A DNA stretch of 64,000 nt from Ceratodon purpureus (lineage: Eukaryota > Streptophyta > Bryopsida > Pseudoditrichales > Ditrichaceae). Positions 33,838 through 46,504 of the stretch are shown here, piece after piece. Numbering within the stretch: the first letter of the stretch is position 1; every line of letters begins with the position of its first letter. The notes under the pieces are model-generated. The model was not told the DNA's origin, ran no database searches, and saw nothing but the letters and a program-made list of their open reading frames with translations. Made by a program: the position numbers and the translations under genes. Where the stretch lies: the NCBI GenBank assembly GCA_014871385.1, contig CM026429.1, positions 4,552,083 to 4,616,082 on the forward strand, in the 5' to 3' direction.

Positions 33838-36390
33838 TTAATCCCTAAAGCACCGGTTGTATTTTTGGAAGGCATAGTGGCAAATTATTGTCATTTCAAT
33901 GATTCTTTTTATTTTTAGAAAAAAAAATCAAGAATTTAATTGTATAATCTTAAAGATCATGGTAATATGGTCTTATTAAAAAATAAAAAATAAAATAGAC
34001 CTTAGATGCACATGATTTCAAGATTATAACTCACAAACATTCTCCAAAGTTTTTTTCACCTGATGACCAGAGTGTGAAGCCACAATCAATGTTCATAAAT
34101 TCATACATTCATAAATTCACGTTTCAACATTTTGATGTACTTGTTTGAGTTATGAACAACCTCCTTAAAGAATAGATAAAATTGTTTTGTGAATCATGAG
34201 CAAATGAATCTGCAATAAGCTTGGATTTGCTTTTCACAAAATTATTTGTGAAGGCCAATATGAAATCCAAAAAAAAGACATGCTAAAAGTTAATGGTCAA
34301 ATTTTTGCAATGGTGTAACTTAAAATTCAAAAAAGAAAAATTACAAACATAATTTATTGCCAAAACTATTGGTTCTAAACCAAAATCTAGATTTTGAGGT
34401 ATATTTCTTGGGGCTACTGAAAATAAAGAATCTTTGTTCTCTAGTCTTTGATGAGGCATCCTTACATGGGATAGAATTATCTAAGTTGCACCTTCAAAAG
34501 ATTCCAAATGTCATAGCTATACCTAATTGGCTACACGTTTTTATATTCAGAACCTCTGAAGGAATTCTAGCGAATTAAGATGTACTATAGATTTATACTA
34601 CTATGACAACTTTGATCCTCTACAATGCTATCCAACCTATTTTTTGTCTTGAATATCATTTTTCATGAAAGGTTCTACCACAATATACTTTTAACAAATA
34701 AAAAACCAAATTATTTCTCTATTTATCAATTTGATTTGGTATAAGACGAATACATGTTTAACTAAATTTATAAACATAAAAATATATGAAATTTTAATCA
34801 AGCCTCATTTACATAGATTTTAGTTCAAAAAGTAGATTCAAAAAAGTGAGGTAAAAAATTCAAGAGTAGGAAAAATTTCAAAAGTTGTCACATCAACAAT
34901 ACCTCATATTAAAACTATTTCAAAAAAATCATCAAATATTTTTAAATATAGATTTGTTTGTGATCGAATTTAAAATTGTTTTTAGCTTGATTTTAATTTT
35001 ATGATGAAATTCTGGTCATAACATTAATGAATCATTCTAAAACTACCTCCAAAATATTCCTCCCAACAAGACATTATATTTATTTCCCTCAAACCATCAA
35101 ATTCAAAGACAAGCTGTGGCCTTCAGAGATTATTTGATGTTAGTTTCTCAATACATGATTCTATTTACAGAATTAAACTTTGTCCACAAAGATATCTGAA
35201 CATTCCAAGATAGAGTATAAATACCTATACCAAAGTAAGAAATACATCTGTTCTTGCTAAATCGCTTGGTGTTTGTTTAGTGACAATCTTATAACATGTA
35301 TGATCCAAAGCACACAAGTATACTCACTGCTCAGTATTGATGAGCAAGCTGTGTCTTTCACATCCTTCAAAATTGCAGAATATAAATTGCGAAAAATAAA
35401 ATTTCATGTGCAGTTGATCGAACACTGGACACCGGAAACCATTCACACACACATTCATTCGCTGCTTCACCACCTTGAGCTCGTGCTCTGCCTTGGTGGT
35501 GTGATGGTGCTCTGCACTTGCAGATTAAAACACACTGGGATCCTTTGCATGTGTAGCAATAGTATTTCTCTTCAGAGATTGTTCTGAACGAGTGTGAATG
35601 ATTTATCTGCAATTATCTCTTACTGAACTGCTAAGTTCACAGTCGTCGAGTTGTGAGGAACATTCAGGAGTCATTTGATGGGAATTGTTCTTGCGCATAT
35701 GGAGGTGATTGCAACCGAAACAGAGGAGCTCTAGGCGGTAAATTTGCTGCTAGAAACAGGTGGGGTAATGACACCTTATCTGTCTTGAGATTCTAGGCAA
35801 TTACTGTTTTAGAAGGATTCATTAATTGACACTAAAAGAGGCAGCAGTAGAAGAAATTGAGACAAAAATATCATTCGAAAATGACACAGCACCCTTACGA
35901 AAAAGTGTTGAAAATCCCACCTGGTAGTGGCAGCAAACCTTTAATTTCCTTCGACCACCCACTCTAAAGAAAACTTAAAACACAACTCCCCGGTAAAAAT
36001 TTCCATGCACAAGGAATACAGACTCCGTAAAGGAAAATTTAAACAGACCACAAAGCCTGTTTCTTGCATAATTAACCAGATCTGCATGTACACCAACCAT
36101 GTCTTCTCAAAAGGTTTATCTACGACAACCTTGGACCTCCTTTCTAACCTTTATTTTTCTGTTCCAAAGTTGCACCAAGTACTTAACCTATTTGCTAATT
36201 TCTTCGACAAAATATTATCACTTTACACTACTCAGTACTTGCAAGCATGCTCAATCTCTCATCCTTCAAAATTGCTGTGTATGGAGTGGAAAAAAATATA
36301 TCCCATACACTGGATCGGACAGGCACCGAACAAACATTTACAGACATTCTCTGCTTCACCACCGTGGGCGCGTCGTTCTCATGCTCTTGC
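33838..36390. other. AT-rich spacer and 3' flank of the HMA gene
   Basis: No recognisable coding region. The part nearest 36390 is probably the HMA-gene 3' UTR. A diverged copy of that flank lies at about 35310-35500 and is listed separately. Confidence 0.5.
35310..35500. repeat. Diverged duplicate of the HMA-gene 3' flank
   Basis: Shares blocks with 36225-36385 in the same orientation: CATCCTTCAAAATTGC, GATCG(A/G)AC...CACCG, and CTGCTTCACCACC. Between blocks it is strongly diverged. It looks like a leftover of a local duplication of the gene's 3' end. Confidence 0.6.
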
Positions 36391-37804
36391 TCAGTAGTAC
36401 TCAGTTGTGCCGTAGTCATCACAATATTCATATACTGCTCCGTATGAAGATGGGTGATGACCATAATCGAGAGAGCTCTCCAGTGGGTTCGAAAAGTAGG
36501 GAGTTCCAGTTGTGTAACTTTGAGACGCATCAATGGAAGCCATGAGAGGGGAGGAGACATGGCTTGGGATTTTGTACTGGTGCTCTACATCTGCGTAATA
36601 GAAATGAGGATCTTCTGAATGGGGTCCAAGAGATTTTCTCTTCATGTATTGAGTCTCCACAGGATCATATGATGATCTAGGGGACACATATCTCTGGTGT
36701 TGACCTGAAATACGTGAAGCGCTTCGGTGATGTGCAGGGTCTGATTTGTAGACGGGAATGTTCGAGCGTTGCGCCAGGCTAAGGTCGTAGTCGCGAGGTA
36801 GGCTTGGAACATGGCGAACGCCATGAAGGTTCCTGCCTCCACTCCAGAAGTAGGATTTCTTCTTGATGCGCTTGACCCTTTTCAGCAGCCGCTCGGGGTC
36901 CAGGGTGCTGTAAACTGTCACTCTTTGGTTGTGTTGATCACACAACACCTTGTACACACCTGCATACACAGATAAAAATGAGTGAAAACTAGCTCAGCAG
37001 AGATTTCACATGTATATGTACAGTGAATATCTAGATTGACTCATCAGTTCACAATTACTGGCTTTGGGGTCCACGGAATTAGTAACAACTGCTCACCTTC
37101 AACATTCTCAAGCTCCTCCCTCACTTTCTCTTCGCATTTCCCACAGCATAAGGGCACCATAAACTCAACAATCTGCAAGGGTTGATGTGCACTCTGTTAG
37201 CGTATGATCTCATTCAATTGGAGAAGTTCGGAGCATGATGCTAGTGTGTTCATTGGATGAAGGGGGAAAACATGATAAGTAATACCAACTTTGCGGGGAC
37301 AAAGAAAACTAGTAGAGTTTTCTGGGGTGCTTACAGGAATATTGCTGACAATGTTTGTGTTCAACGCATTGAACACAGGTCGATCTACAGTCCCGTGCGT
37401 CGCAGGGACAGCGTTGTACACGTATGCTTTGCGGTCTGCATTCACCATGGAAGGCTGTTCCAAGGGGTAACTCGACCTCTTTGCCAGGTTCTCACTTCTC
37501 CCGGGCGTGTGCACATCGGCATTGGTTTGGTAGACAGACGTTCGGATCTGGCGAACGCATCCACGACGATCGAAATGTGTCTGAACCTCCTTTGGACTCT
37601 CCACCAACCATTGGGGCTCAGGGCTTCCATAAAACGTCTACACACAATCCATTCGGAACACCACAGTAAGAATAAATCACATCAATAACACCAACCTACA
37701 TGCTATACCTCACCCACCAAGACCACAACCTCTCATAAAAACAAGCAATGAAGTTGCAACACTAAAGCTACAGCTTCTCATACCTCAGAGATAGTCTTCG
37801 ACAT
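36391..37804 (-). CDS. Heavy-metal-associated (HMA) domain protein
   Basis: Plant HMA/ATX1-fold protein, probably a metal chaperone or metal-responsive scaffold. Four exons: 37784-37804, 37335-37637, 37097-37172 and 36391-36959, GT-AG and in phase, 322 aa. The start is the ATG at 37804 (MSKTISE). The HMA domain follows residue ~108: IVEFMVPLCCGKCEEKVREE, then GVYKVLCDQHNQRVTV and PERLLKRVKRIKKKSYFW. It keeps the CCxKC form of the CxxC metal site. About 140 residues of low-complexity, Tyr/Ser/His-rich sequence follow, ending DDYGTTEYY. There is no C-terminal CaaX box, so it is not a typical isoprenylated HIPP. The first ~108 residues have no known domain. Confidence 0.88.
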
Positions 37805-39224
37805 GATGATCTGTTTCAAGTGCAAATCCCGACACCACAGGTCCCAGCAAATAAAAACTAGGAACTGAAAGGTGGCCCTCCAGATTCACCGAAGCCTGCA
37901 GTTTGGACAGAATCCCACTTCTGCAAGGCTCCCTGAACTCTAAGTGTGAGATAAATACTTGCTTCACCATGAACACAGTCTCGGTACTGCAGCTACCTGT
38001 TAGCCCCAATCGAACTGCTGACAGACCACTTCAGGCAACTTTGCTTGCCGAGATCGAGAGCTGAAGAGAGCTGGAGAGCGTTGAAGAGAAGACAGTATGA
38101 GATCGTTTGTGGAAAGGAACGTTGAGCTTAAATAAGTGAGAGGGTGGTCCATTTGGCGATGGAGGGCCTCCCGAGGACGTGGCGGAAGGAGGCCAACGGC
38201 ATAAGACCGACAGTGGCCGCCCCTGTGCTGTGAGTGGCCGAGCATTGGGTGGGGCCTCTCCGCAGCTCGAAAATCTGGCCATCGCCTGCCAAAAGAGGAC
38301 AAAGAATGTGGTCTCGCTAATGCAGATCGGAAAACAACTACGCTAGAGTTGATGGCGATGGCGTTGAAGTTAAAGCCCGAGCTTCGCAGGGAATGTTGTA
38401 CCGAATCAGGATTCAGAATGAGGAACAGGGATGGTAATTATTTAATTAATTCCTGCATGCATGCAGATTATCAGGACCTACCCCGCTGTGGTTGACGTGA
38501 TTAGGATCTGCACAGAAATTTGTAATTTATCTACTGATGAACTTGTTGATGCACCAATCTCTAGCAATGGAATGCACCTTTTGTACTCGGTCCCAATTTG
38601 TGCAAGTAATTACTGAGTGAATGAAAATTTGTACAGTGTAGGTTACTTCAATGAAAAACCCACATTATTTGAATTATGCTATGACCCATACTATTTGACA
38701 ACTTAAGTTAGAAAATATACTTATGAGTCTAATATTGTAATACAAATTAAAAAAACCCGCAATATTTCAAGATTGTAAGTACATTTAATGTAGGTTTTGT
38801 AAATTGAACATTGTATTATTTGATAACTTTATCAAAGGTGGACGTAAGACTAAGATGAAGCATAATATATGCATGCTTTTAAGGGATCGTAATGATCACC
38901 AAATTAAGTTATTCTTTGAGGAAAGGTCATGGTGTTAAAATTATGGCAACTTTATTACCAAAACATTAGATTAGTGTTTTGTTTTTTCCATAGATGATAA
39001 ATCTATCTAGGATCTCAGATGGCAAAAGTACAGATAGTGTTCTATTAGACTCTAATGCAATGATTTTAAGGATTCAATCATTCAACCTTTACCAACTTCA
39101 TAGTTATATATTTTTAGTTGAAAATTTTAATTCCAAATTTTTTAAATGTTTAAAATAAAACAAAATAATCTCAAGGCTAAGAATTCTCATTTTTTATATT
39201 TTTTATATTTACTTGATGATTTAA
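37805..39224. promoter_or_regulatory. Upstream region of the HMA gene and AT-rich spacer
   Basis: 37805-38340 is comparatively GC-rich and probably contains the 5' UTR and core promoter of the HMA gene. A GCATGC-repeat string (ATGCATGCAG) lies near 38456-38465. Beyond it the DNA is AT-rich with nothing recognisable. Confidence 0.4.
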
Positions 39225-39490
39225 TTTTGGTGTAGTGGTTTGAGTCCTAGCACACCGGTAAGGTGGTTGTGACTTCGAATCTCCATGCTGATGTGGTGCT
39301 TACCACCATAGTCTACTCAACTATGGTGAGGGGTCTTGAGACCTTGTTGTATGGTTATCCAAAAAGACCTTGGGGGCATGACATGTTCGTTGTCTTTTAC
39401 GCACGTATTTTAGAAAAGTGTTTACCTTCGAAAGGAGTAGCTCTGGATTCATTATCCTTTGTCGAGTGGCCGTTGGATTAGAAAATAAAA
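39225..39490 (+). mobile_element. tRNA-derived SINE-like element
   Basis: Begins TTTTGGTGTAGTGGTTTGAG, which fits an RNA polymerase III box A (TAGTGGTTTGAG). About 40 bases later comes ACTTCGAATCTCC, close to a box B. The unrelated body ends in an A-rich tail (GAAAATAAAATG) near 39490. The open frame 39263-39481 lies inside and is not a gene. No clear target duplication was found. Confidence 0.5.
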
Positions 39491-40790
39491 TGAACAAACA
39501 TTGTATTCACTTTGGCCCCTTCAGAGCTGGAGTCCTTCTTCTACACCAAACACAAGCCTACAACTCACTTATAGCTCTCTAATCAAAGCATGGAATTCTA
39601 CTAAAGGTATGAATATTATAAACTAAAATAACGAGGAATTTCATATAAAGAAGCTAAATAATTTCATATTTTCAAATTCAACGTTTTGGTTTATCTATAA
39701 ATCATTAATTGGCTTCTTCAAAATTGATATATGGACTAATCCACCATTCTATTTACTGGAGAGGAATTGCAGTAAGCAAATTGGTAAGCAAAAAATGATT
39801 TAAGGTATGTATTTCACTATTTTTTTACAAGTTTAGATTTTTGTACATGAAGGTGTTTTTACTTGGTATTATACCATATCAACTCACTTCCATGATTGTT
39901 TCAATTTGACCAGATTTTATGTTGTTTTCATTTGCTCTTTCTACCTGACTTGGTTGGATGAAAATCCAACTTGTTGACATTTGTTTCTTTTCTATTAATA
40001 CAAAAAACCCAAACGGGTTTCATGAAAACCCACATACAACACTCCCATCCAAAAACATGCAAGACACTTCATTTGTCATTGGGTCGGAGCCCAAGTTTGT
40101 ATGTAAACGAGCCCTCACCACAACTTTAATTATTGTAAATTGAGTAAAACAAGATCATTGCATACTGTAACAATTGGGCTTTCTTCATGCCCCTCTGGAG
40201 TTGTCAAATCCTTCTGTGTCAAAATATCTGAGTGAATCACATATGTTTCCCCTCAAACACAACAGCGTTTTGTGCAAGATATGCGCTGTCGCCCTTTGGT
40301 TACAAGGAGCAGCAACTTAGCCAGAGAAGTACTCAAGGATGTGCTATTATCTGGGAAGCGAGAACCAATGGACTCTCTTGGCAGCAAAAATCTTACTGTA
40401 TGATATGTATTATGCACCTCTGAAGGACTTCCGGACTGATTGGACCTGGAAAAGTACGAGAATTTCAATGAAAAGGGTGTTGGACGGTTTGGCAAGATCG
40501 TGGCCAGCCATGTGCAACTTTATTACTTTTATCACTATAGTACCCAAAGCTCCTCAAAGGAATCTGGCACATCCAGCAGCATGTGATTTTGGGCCTTTCA
40601 AACATGGTGGCTGAGTGGCTATGGACAAAGACGTCCTGGAATTAGAGTTGTTTGTAAATTTACCATGTTTTGTTGGAAAGTAGGTGAGCGTTTCAAGATT
40701 TTTACACTAAAACCAAAAATGCTTGCATTGAGATATGTCATGCCATCTAAACATTGGGCTCAAATAATATGGTATTCAAAATGTACTTAA
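39491..40790. other. AT-rich spacer
   Basis: No recognisable gene. Short plus-strand frames around 40232-40614 lack domains. Confidence 0.5.
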
Positions 40791-41708
40791 CCCCTAAAAA
40801 TCCAGCCGTTTTTGGAAGCTCCAAGTTCCAAAACTGTCATTTTTGACCGCTTTGTGGGAATGACGGTTTGGACCAGTTTTTTTTCCTTTTTCTAGACATC
40901 TAACCGTTAGATCTTGTACTTTACCCTATTTAGAAGTACGGATGAAATTTTCAACCGTTGGATGTTTACCATTTGTGAGATTATAATGTTTAAAGTTGCA
41001 GCAAAAGTTTTTTTTTGGTACAAACCGAACGACATAGGGTAAATGATGAAAATGGGGACTTGATGTTCATTATCCCAAACATTTTGCTCATATTTTTTTC
41101 CATGTAGGTAATCAAGTTGGGTACTTCCATGCAAAATTTTAGAGATTTATTCCTTTTTTAGGACCTTCATAAAAATTATTTTCTAGAAGCGGGTCTAAAA
41201 ACGTTGATATCGTAAAACATGTATGACGTTACGTATACTTGGTTTTAGAAAAATTTAAATGGTAGTTAGGTGCCTTTATACAATTTTTATTTTCGGGCGA
41301 AATTATTTTTGAAAAATTTCAAAATCTCAAATTTTGACGAATTTTGAAAGAAATAATTCAAAAATTTGAAGCTTGTCTTTGTAATTTTTGGAGGCTGCCC
41401 TTGTAAAATTGGTTTATTTTTTGACTTGGGTCTCTTTGGAATTTGAGTGGTGGTTTGGTTATGAAAATATTTCAAGAAAAAAAATTTAAAAAACCCTAAT
41501 TTTAAGCTGCCCGTTTTGGACTTGAAACCTAAAATTTCTAGATGAAGATTTTAAAATTGGAATTTGGCTTTGAAAATTTTACCACATACACCTTGCAGTA
41601 TAGGGAGCATCCAGTAAAAATCTTAGGCAAAAATATGAAATTTAACCCCTTCATCTTGGCTGCCCAATATAGCAAAAACCCATTTCGGCTTTCCTGGATT
41701 TTTAGGGG
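40791..41708. mobile_element. TTAA-flanked element with 15-bp perfect TIR (918 bp)
   Basis: TTAA at 40787-40790 and 41709-41712. Both ends read CCCCTAAAAATCCAG on their own strand, a perfect 15-bp inverted repeat. No ORF of note, so it is non-autonomous. Same insertion signature as the elements at 22735, 32876, 46505 and 61893, but different terminal sequence. Confidence 0.8.
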
Positions 41709-42595
41709 TTAAATTATTGATATGAGTGTAATGTAGAATAAGTTGAGATTTGAGGTGACATTGTGTGTGAGAGTGAGTTTACAAGTAGCTTTATTGTTAT
41801 TTGCATGTAAGACTTGCACTGCTTCAAATTTATTTGTCACTAATGAAGACAGATGATGTCCAACTAGCCAAGGATTGAAGGATATGATAAGTATGGTAGA
41901 TATAGTGTCTTTTTACCATGTCAAAAATCAACAAGAAATGGACTCATATAAATGGTCATGTAATAACACATTAATACCCTACTAATAATTTTTATTAAGT
42001 ACTCCAATAGCACTTAGTTCAATCTTTTAAATAAATGAATCTTCATGAAAAATCAAATTCTATCTTAAACATGAATGATCAGTCCTCTAATGATATAGTG
42101 AAATTTTGAATTTTTTCAAGATGACATTGGTTCACTTTTGTGCTAACAAATGTGAGTTTTATAAGACCATATAAATTAATGATGCATCCTTAGTGACACG
42201 TGAAAAGTAGAAAAACATAGATTGAATTTGATCTTGTGAGACAGAATTTGATCAAGGGTTTGTGTGAATCCTTTGTCCTGTAAGACAGAATTTGATCAGA
42301 CAAGTGCGAATACAATGGAATGATGCTTGGAAAGATGTTGGCCTCTGTTTCGTGACACTCTGAAAGTCGTAGGATACCTGAATCTGAACATGCCTGTTTC
42401 CGGAATGTTTGAATTCGTCCACATTTATGGGCGATTTCATGTTAGAGTCTGAGTCCCGGTACTGGAGTTTGTAAATGGCCTGGACTAAGGGCTCGTAGCG
42501 TGGGTCAGTTGAAAGTGTGAGGATGACACGGCGTTTAGGATCAGCGAGGCATTGGCCTGTACTTCAACGGATTCAGTGTCTTACGAGGGCTCTAT
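41709..42595. other. AT-rich spacer before the transposase relic
   Basis: Contains two nearby copies of AGACAGAATTTGATCA (about 42239 and 42283). No gene recognised. Confidence 0.5.
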
Positions 42596-43975
42596 CTGAT
42601 GTATTTATTTAATGGATGTGTGTGTGAGTGGCAGTTGGAGTTCCATGTGCGGTTCATGGAAGCTAACGAAGACAATAAGGTGGGGCTAAGGGCCTTCGAG
42701 CTTAAATTGAAGCCCTTCTACATTAGAAGGCTAAAAGAACTCAATACATGCACGTGTCGATATTACTGTGAAGTGGCTGAGCTGAGGATCTGGTGGAATA
42801 ATATGATAACCACGATGAAGGGCATACATGGGCGTCATTGTGGATGCCTTTGAGAGGTGTGCGTCAGTCTGGCTATTATAGAGTCATCATCACTAGACCA
42901 GCTAAACAGGTGCCATGCCGACCTCTCTCATTTTAATGGATTGACGGACATGTGGCATAGTGTCTTTTATCCGGTAGAGGGGGATGGATGACACGTACAG
43001 AAGTGCATCAAGGATTTGTGTGAACTCTTTGGGGTGGACATGCTGCAGTTGTGTCCCAGGGAAGTAGACGATACTATTCTGCTTAGGGTTCAGTGGCATA
43101 ATTTTGAGATGGTTGTTCATGGGAGGACTCGGGTTGTGAAGGAGAACAAGGTCCTCCATATGATATATCAAAGTACAGGGGCGCCAATCTTTGTCGAACA
43201 TCTCAAGCAGAAATTGCAGCCGTTCATTGTACACATTTACATAGCCAAGTGGCAAGCAGAGCAATTCAAGGTGTCTATTGATACCTTCCCGCTTGACTCG
43301 ATTTTGTCCGCTGTGGATTTTGCAGAGAATTACACATTTCAGCCATATCAAGAAGTGCAATTAATGCATTGGTTTCAACATCAAATCACAATACTTGTGC
43401 ACATTTGCTACCGTTGTAACCCTCTCTTCCTTGCTGATTCAGGATCAGGTGCACCAAAGTTGTTCACGGAATACCATTACTACATCAGTGATGCACCATA
43501 ACATGACACCCTTTTCATTTAGCACTACTAATTTGCACTACATTAGAAGCACATCACAGAGAAAGGAATCAAACCTAACGAACACATAGTCTGGTCCAAC
43601 GGGTGTGCGGCACAATTTAAGTTGAGAAGATACTAGTATCACGTCTTTAGATAAAGCTCCGACAACTCACTTCCATTTTTTTGTATCATTTTTGTTCAAC
43701 ATTTTGAAGGTACAATTGCTAGAATTTAAGTGGAGTGTTTGGAAAATATACTGTATGTCCAGGTATCCGTCTTCAACAGTCATGCTCGGGTTACTGAATG
43801 ATTCTCGGATGGTGTGGTCCTACTTCGGAAGTGGCCACGGCAAGGGGCTCCACGATGGAGCAGAAGTTATCAGGCTTAAATGTGCAATTCGTAATGAAGA
43901 TATGAATTTTGACTCACGGACAAAGCTTCAGAATGCAGCTAGTGTAGTGAGCTTCTGCAACCGCAAGGAGTAGGA
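42596..43975 (+). pseudogene. Decayed transposase-like gene (D/E-N-Y ... NGCAAQFK type)
   Basis: One frame runs from about 42599 through two stop codons (near 42851 and 42989) to TAA at about 43499-43501, then further stops, then a frame change after about 43640. Motifs in order: FMEANEDNKVGLRAF, Cys-rich NTCTCRYYCEVAELR, CHADLSHFNGLTDMW, VDFAENYTFQPYQEVQLMHW, ILVHICYRCNP, YHYYISDAP then HDTLF, IVWSNGCAAQFK, and SYFGSGHGKGLHDGAEVIR. I recall the ENYT / SDGCAxQxK / HGKGxCDG series from transposase-like proteins in several eukaryotes and non-seed plants, where the acidic residues are likely catalytic, but I cannot name the superfamily with certainty. No flanking terminal repeats were found. Confidence 0.7.
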
Positions 43976-46504
43976 GGAGCATCGGGCATGTGGGAAAGTG
44001 CGGATGACTCTAATTTGATATTTTCATTTAATTGAGCCCAGTTCAGCTGAAAGGTCCAGTTAATCCGTTGACCAAAGCTGCTTGTACTGACTTTGTTGCT
44101 CTTATCCTTCAACGCATCCTCAAGTTCTTGCAAATGGAGTGAAATGCCTTTACCTTGCATGTTAGAAATTTGGTGGATAGAAGGTAGAAATAGTTTACCA
44201 TTTGGTGGACTTTTGATGCCTTATGGCTAAGATAAAGGATAGATAAGGCTGAAGTAAAGTTGAAGGGGTTTTCCAATAAGTAGTTGAGGCCCATGAGGCG
44301 TAAGTATGGGCTCGTGTTGACTTTGGGAGGAGACAAAGGGGTCGGGTTTCCCTCTCTCCACCACCGTAGTTTAGTTTTCGGTGTGCAGTTTTTGGAGAGC
44401 GAAAGCTTAGTGTGTACTATGAGTTTTTCTATGAGATTTTGAGAGGTTGTACATCTTGTTGTTGTGGTTCTATAATGATATGGCATGCTCTATTTGAGAT
44501 TAATATGTAATTTCTATGTATGTTTGAATGGGAGAGTGTGCTGTAAAAAAAATTTGGAGGACTGAGACTTCAAAAGCTTGTAGAAACTTGTTTATAGAGT
44601 TTTTATTTACAAAATTTGAGCATGTTAAGTTTTATTGTGTTATTTTTTTATGGTGCTTTATAAGTTTTGATTTAGTTTGTTTGAGATAGATTTTTGGCTT
44701 TGAAAGTGAGAGGGTGTTGAGCTGCCAAATAGATTCAAGAGTGGAAGTAGGCATCAACTTCAACTGAGCATAGAAATTGTTTGGTATAGAAATTGTTTGG
44801 TATAGATTCTGAAGGTGAATTTTGGAGAGAATTTAGGTGATATTATCAGCTTTCTAGAAAGCTATCACTCGACCTTGGAAAAGCTTGTATGAAGTCAGAG
44901 TGTTCTTTGAAGCAAAAAGAGGTGCAGTTGATGCTAAATATGGGAGTACGACCTTTGGCGAGCTATGGACTCTTGACAGTAGCTTGTTGAGCTTCAATAT
45001 TTCTATTTCTCTGTGAAGCACTTTGATAGCTTTCCAAAATGCTAAAGCACTCCTGATTTGAAGTGTTTATGCTAATTTGGTGGTTAATTGAAGTTTGGCT
45101 ATTATTTTAGGGGGAGATTCGAGATTTTGAAGGTATGTACAAGACTTATACGGTTTTGTATATAGTAGACCGTATTTATACTTTATACATGTATGTATCA
45201 GAATATTATACTTGTATGTATAAATCATGTATTCATATAGTATGTTTTACTATATTTATACATGACAAATATACGTATAAAAGTACTCGACATGTATGTA
45301 TAAAAATACTTTATGTATACGGATAGGAATACTCTACATATACGTACAAAGGGGTATAAGTTCAAGTATATATACATGATGTGGTCAAGGATTATTATTT
45401 ATATTATCCTTAACTTTCATGTCTTGAGCCAAAACTAATTGTAGCCAGAAATCCAGTATTTTCCTAAGGCAAAGACTTCTCTACCCGATAGTGCTTTTTG
45501 GACCTCAGGGACAGTTTTTGTTTCCCTAATGTTTGATCGCGTTCATATTTTTGTCTTTCTATGTCACTTCATTTGTAGGACTAGAATTTATGTATAGGCT
45601 GAGCTCCTCCCGGGAGGGGCTCACTTTGAGTAAATCCCGTGGGAAACATATCGATCAAGGCAACTATGGTGCAGTGCGGTCACCAACGTTGTAGGCTATT
45701 TAACGAGCATTTGGCATGTGGCGGTGACGTGACAGCCGGTTTCCCTGGCCTCCTTGGTTTTTTCTGAGGTTGTTTTTTCATTTATTGCTTTAACCGCGGT
45801 GTGGATTTAAAAAGCTATAGTGTAGTGCAGCTAAGCGAACTAGCCTGACTACAGTTGATTGCCAAGGTTGTAAGGTGCGTGGGTTTGACTGGGGTGGTGT
45901 CAAGTTCTATTCCCGAAGGCGCTGAGAGTTATCAGGCTGCCCTTCTGAACTCCTAAAAAATCGACCTCTACTAGGACATTTGGGCGTGGCGGGCTTTTTG
46001 CTAGGGCGGGCATTCCGGGACGGGAGGTGCATCGGGGGAGAATACAAAATCTCCCCGTAGGGAGTTACGTTCTATTCGAAATGTTTTCAATCATATATAA
46101 TTCTAAGTACATCTTGGCCCTAAGAGCATTCCAAGTGGACCTCTAAGCCCTTAAACCTCCATCTGACTTCATCCGGGTTAACCGTTAGAGGCTTAAAGGT
46201 CCTCTAAGCTCCCAGTGGTGACCTATAAACACCTTTCTCATCCAAGCCGCGACCTCTAGAGGAAAAAAGATCTCTAAATTTCAACCCTTTAAAGGCCACG
46301 GTTAAATCGCCAGAAATAGTAAATTTCAAGTTCTCATCTTTTTATCTTCTTACTACTACACTTGGGTTTGGATTTCTTTCGCAACTTGTTAAAGAATTTC
46401 ACAACAACCAAGTAAAGAAATCGATTACAAGTCACCTTTAATGGAGGACCAAAATTCCACTCAACCTGTAATTGTGATGTAACTATGCGTTGAAGACCCT
46501 TTAA
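43976..46504. other. Spacer with simple repeats and SINE-like patches
   Basis: 45127-45365 is rich in degenerate TATACATGTATGTATAAA-type words (alternating purine-pyrimidine). 44770-44806 holds two copies of an 18-bp unit (ATAGAAATTGTTTGGTAT). 45601-45622 is a near-perfect 22-bp palindrome centred on CCCGGG. 45.5-46.1 kb is GC-richer than its surroundings. No gene recognised. Confidence 0.5.
45819..45990 (+). mobile_element. Possible tRNA-related SINE fragment
   Basis: CTATAGTGTAGTGCAGCTAAG resembles a pol III box A region, and AGTTCTATTCCCG further on resembles a box B. The spacing is longer than in a tRNA and no tail or target duplication is clear. Confidence 0.25.
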
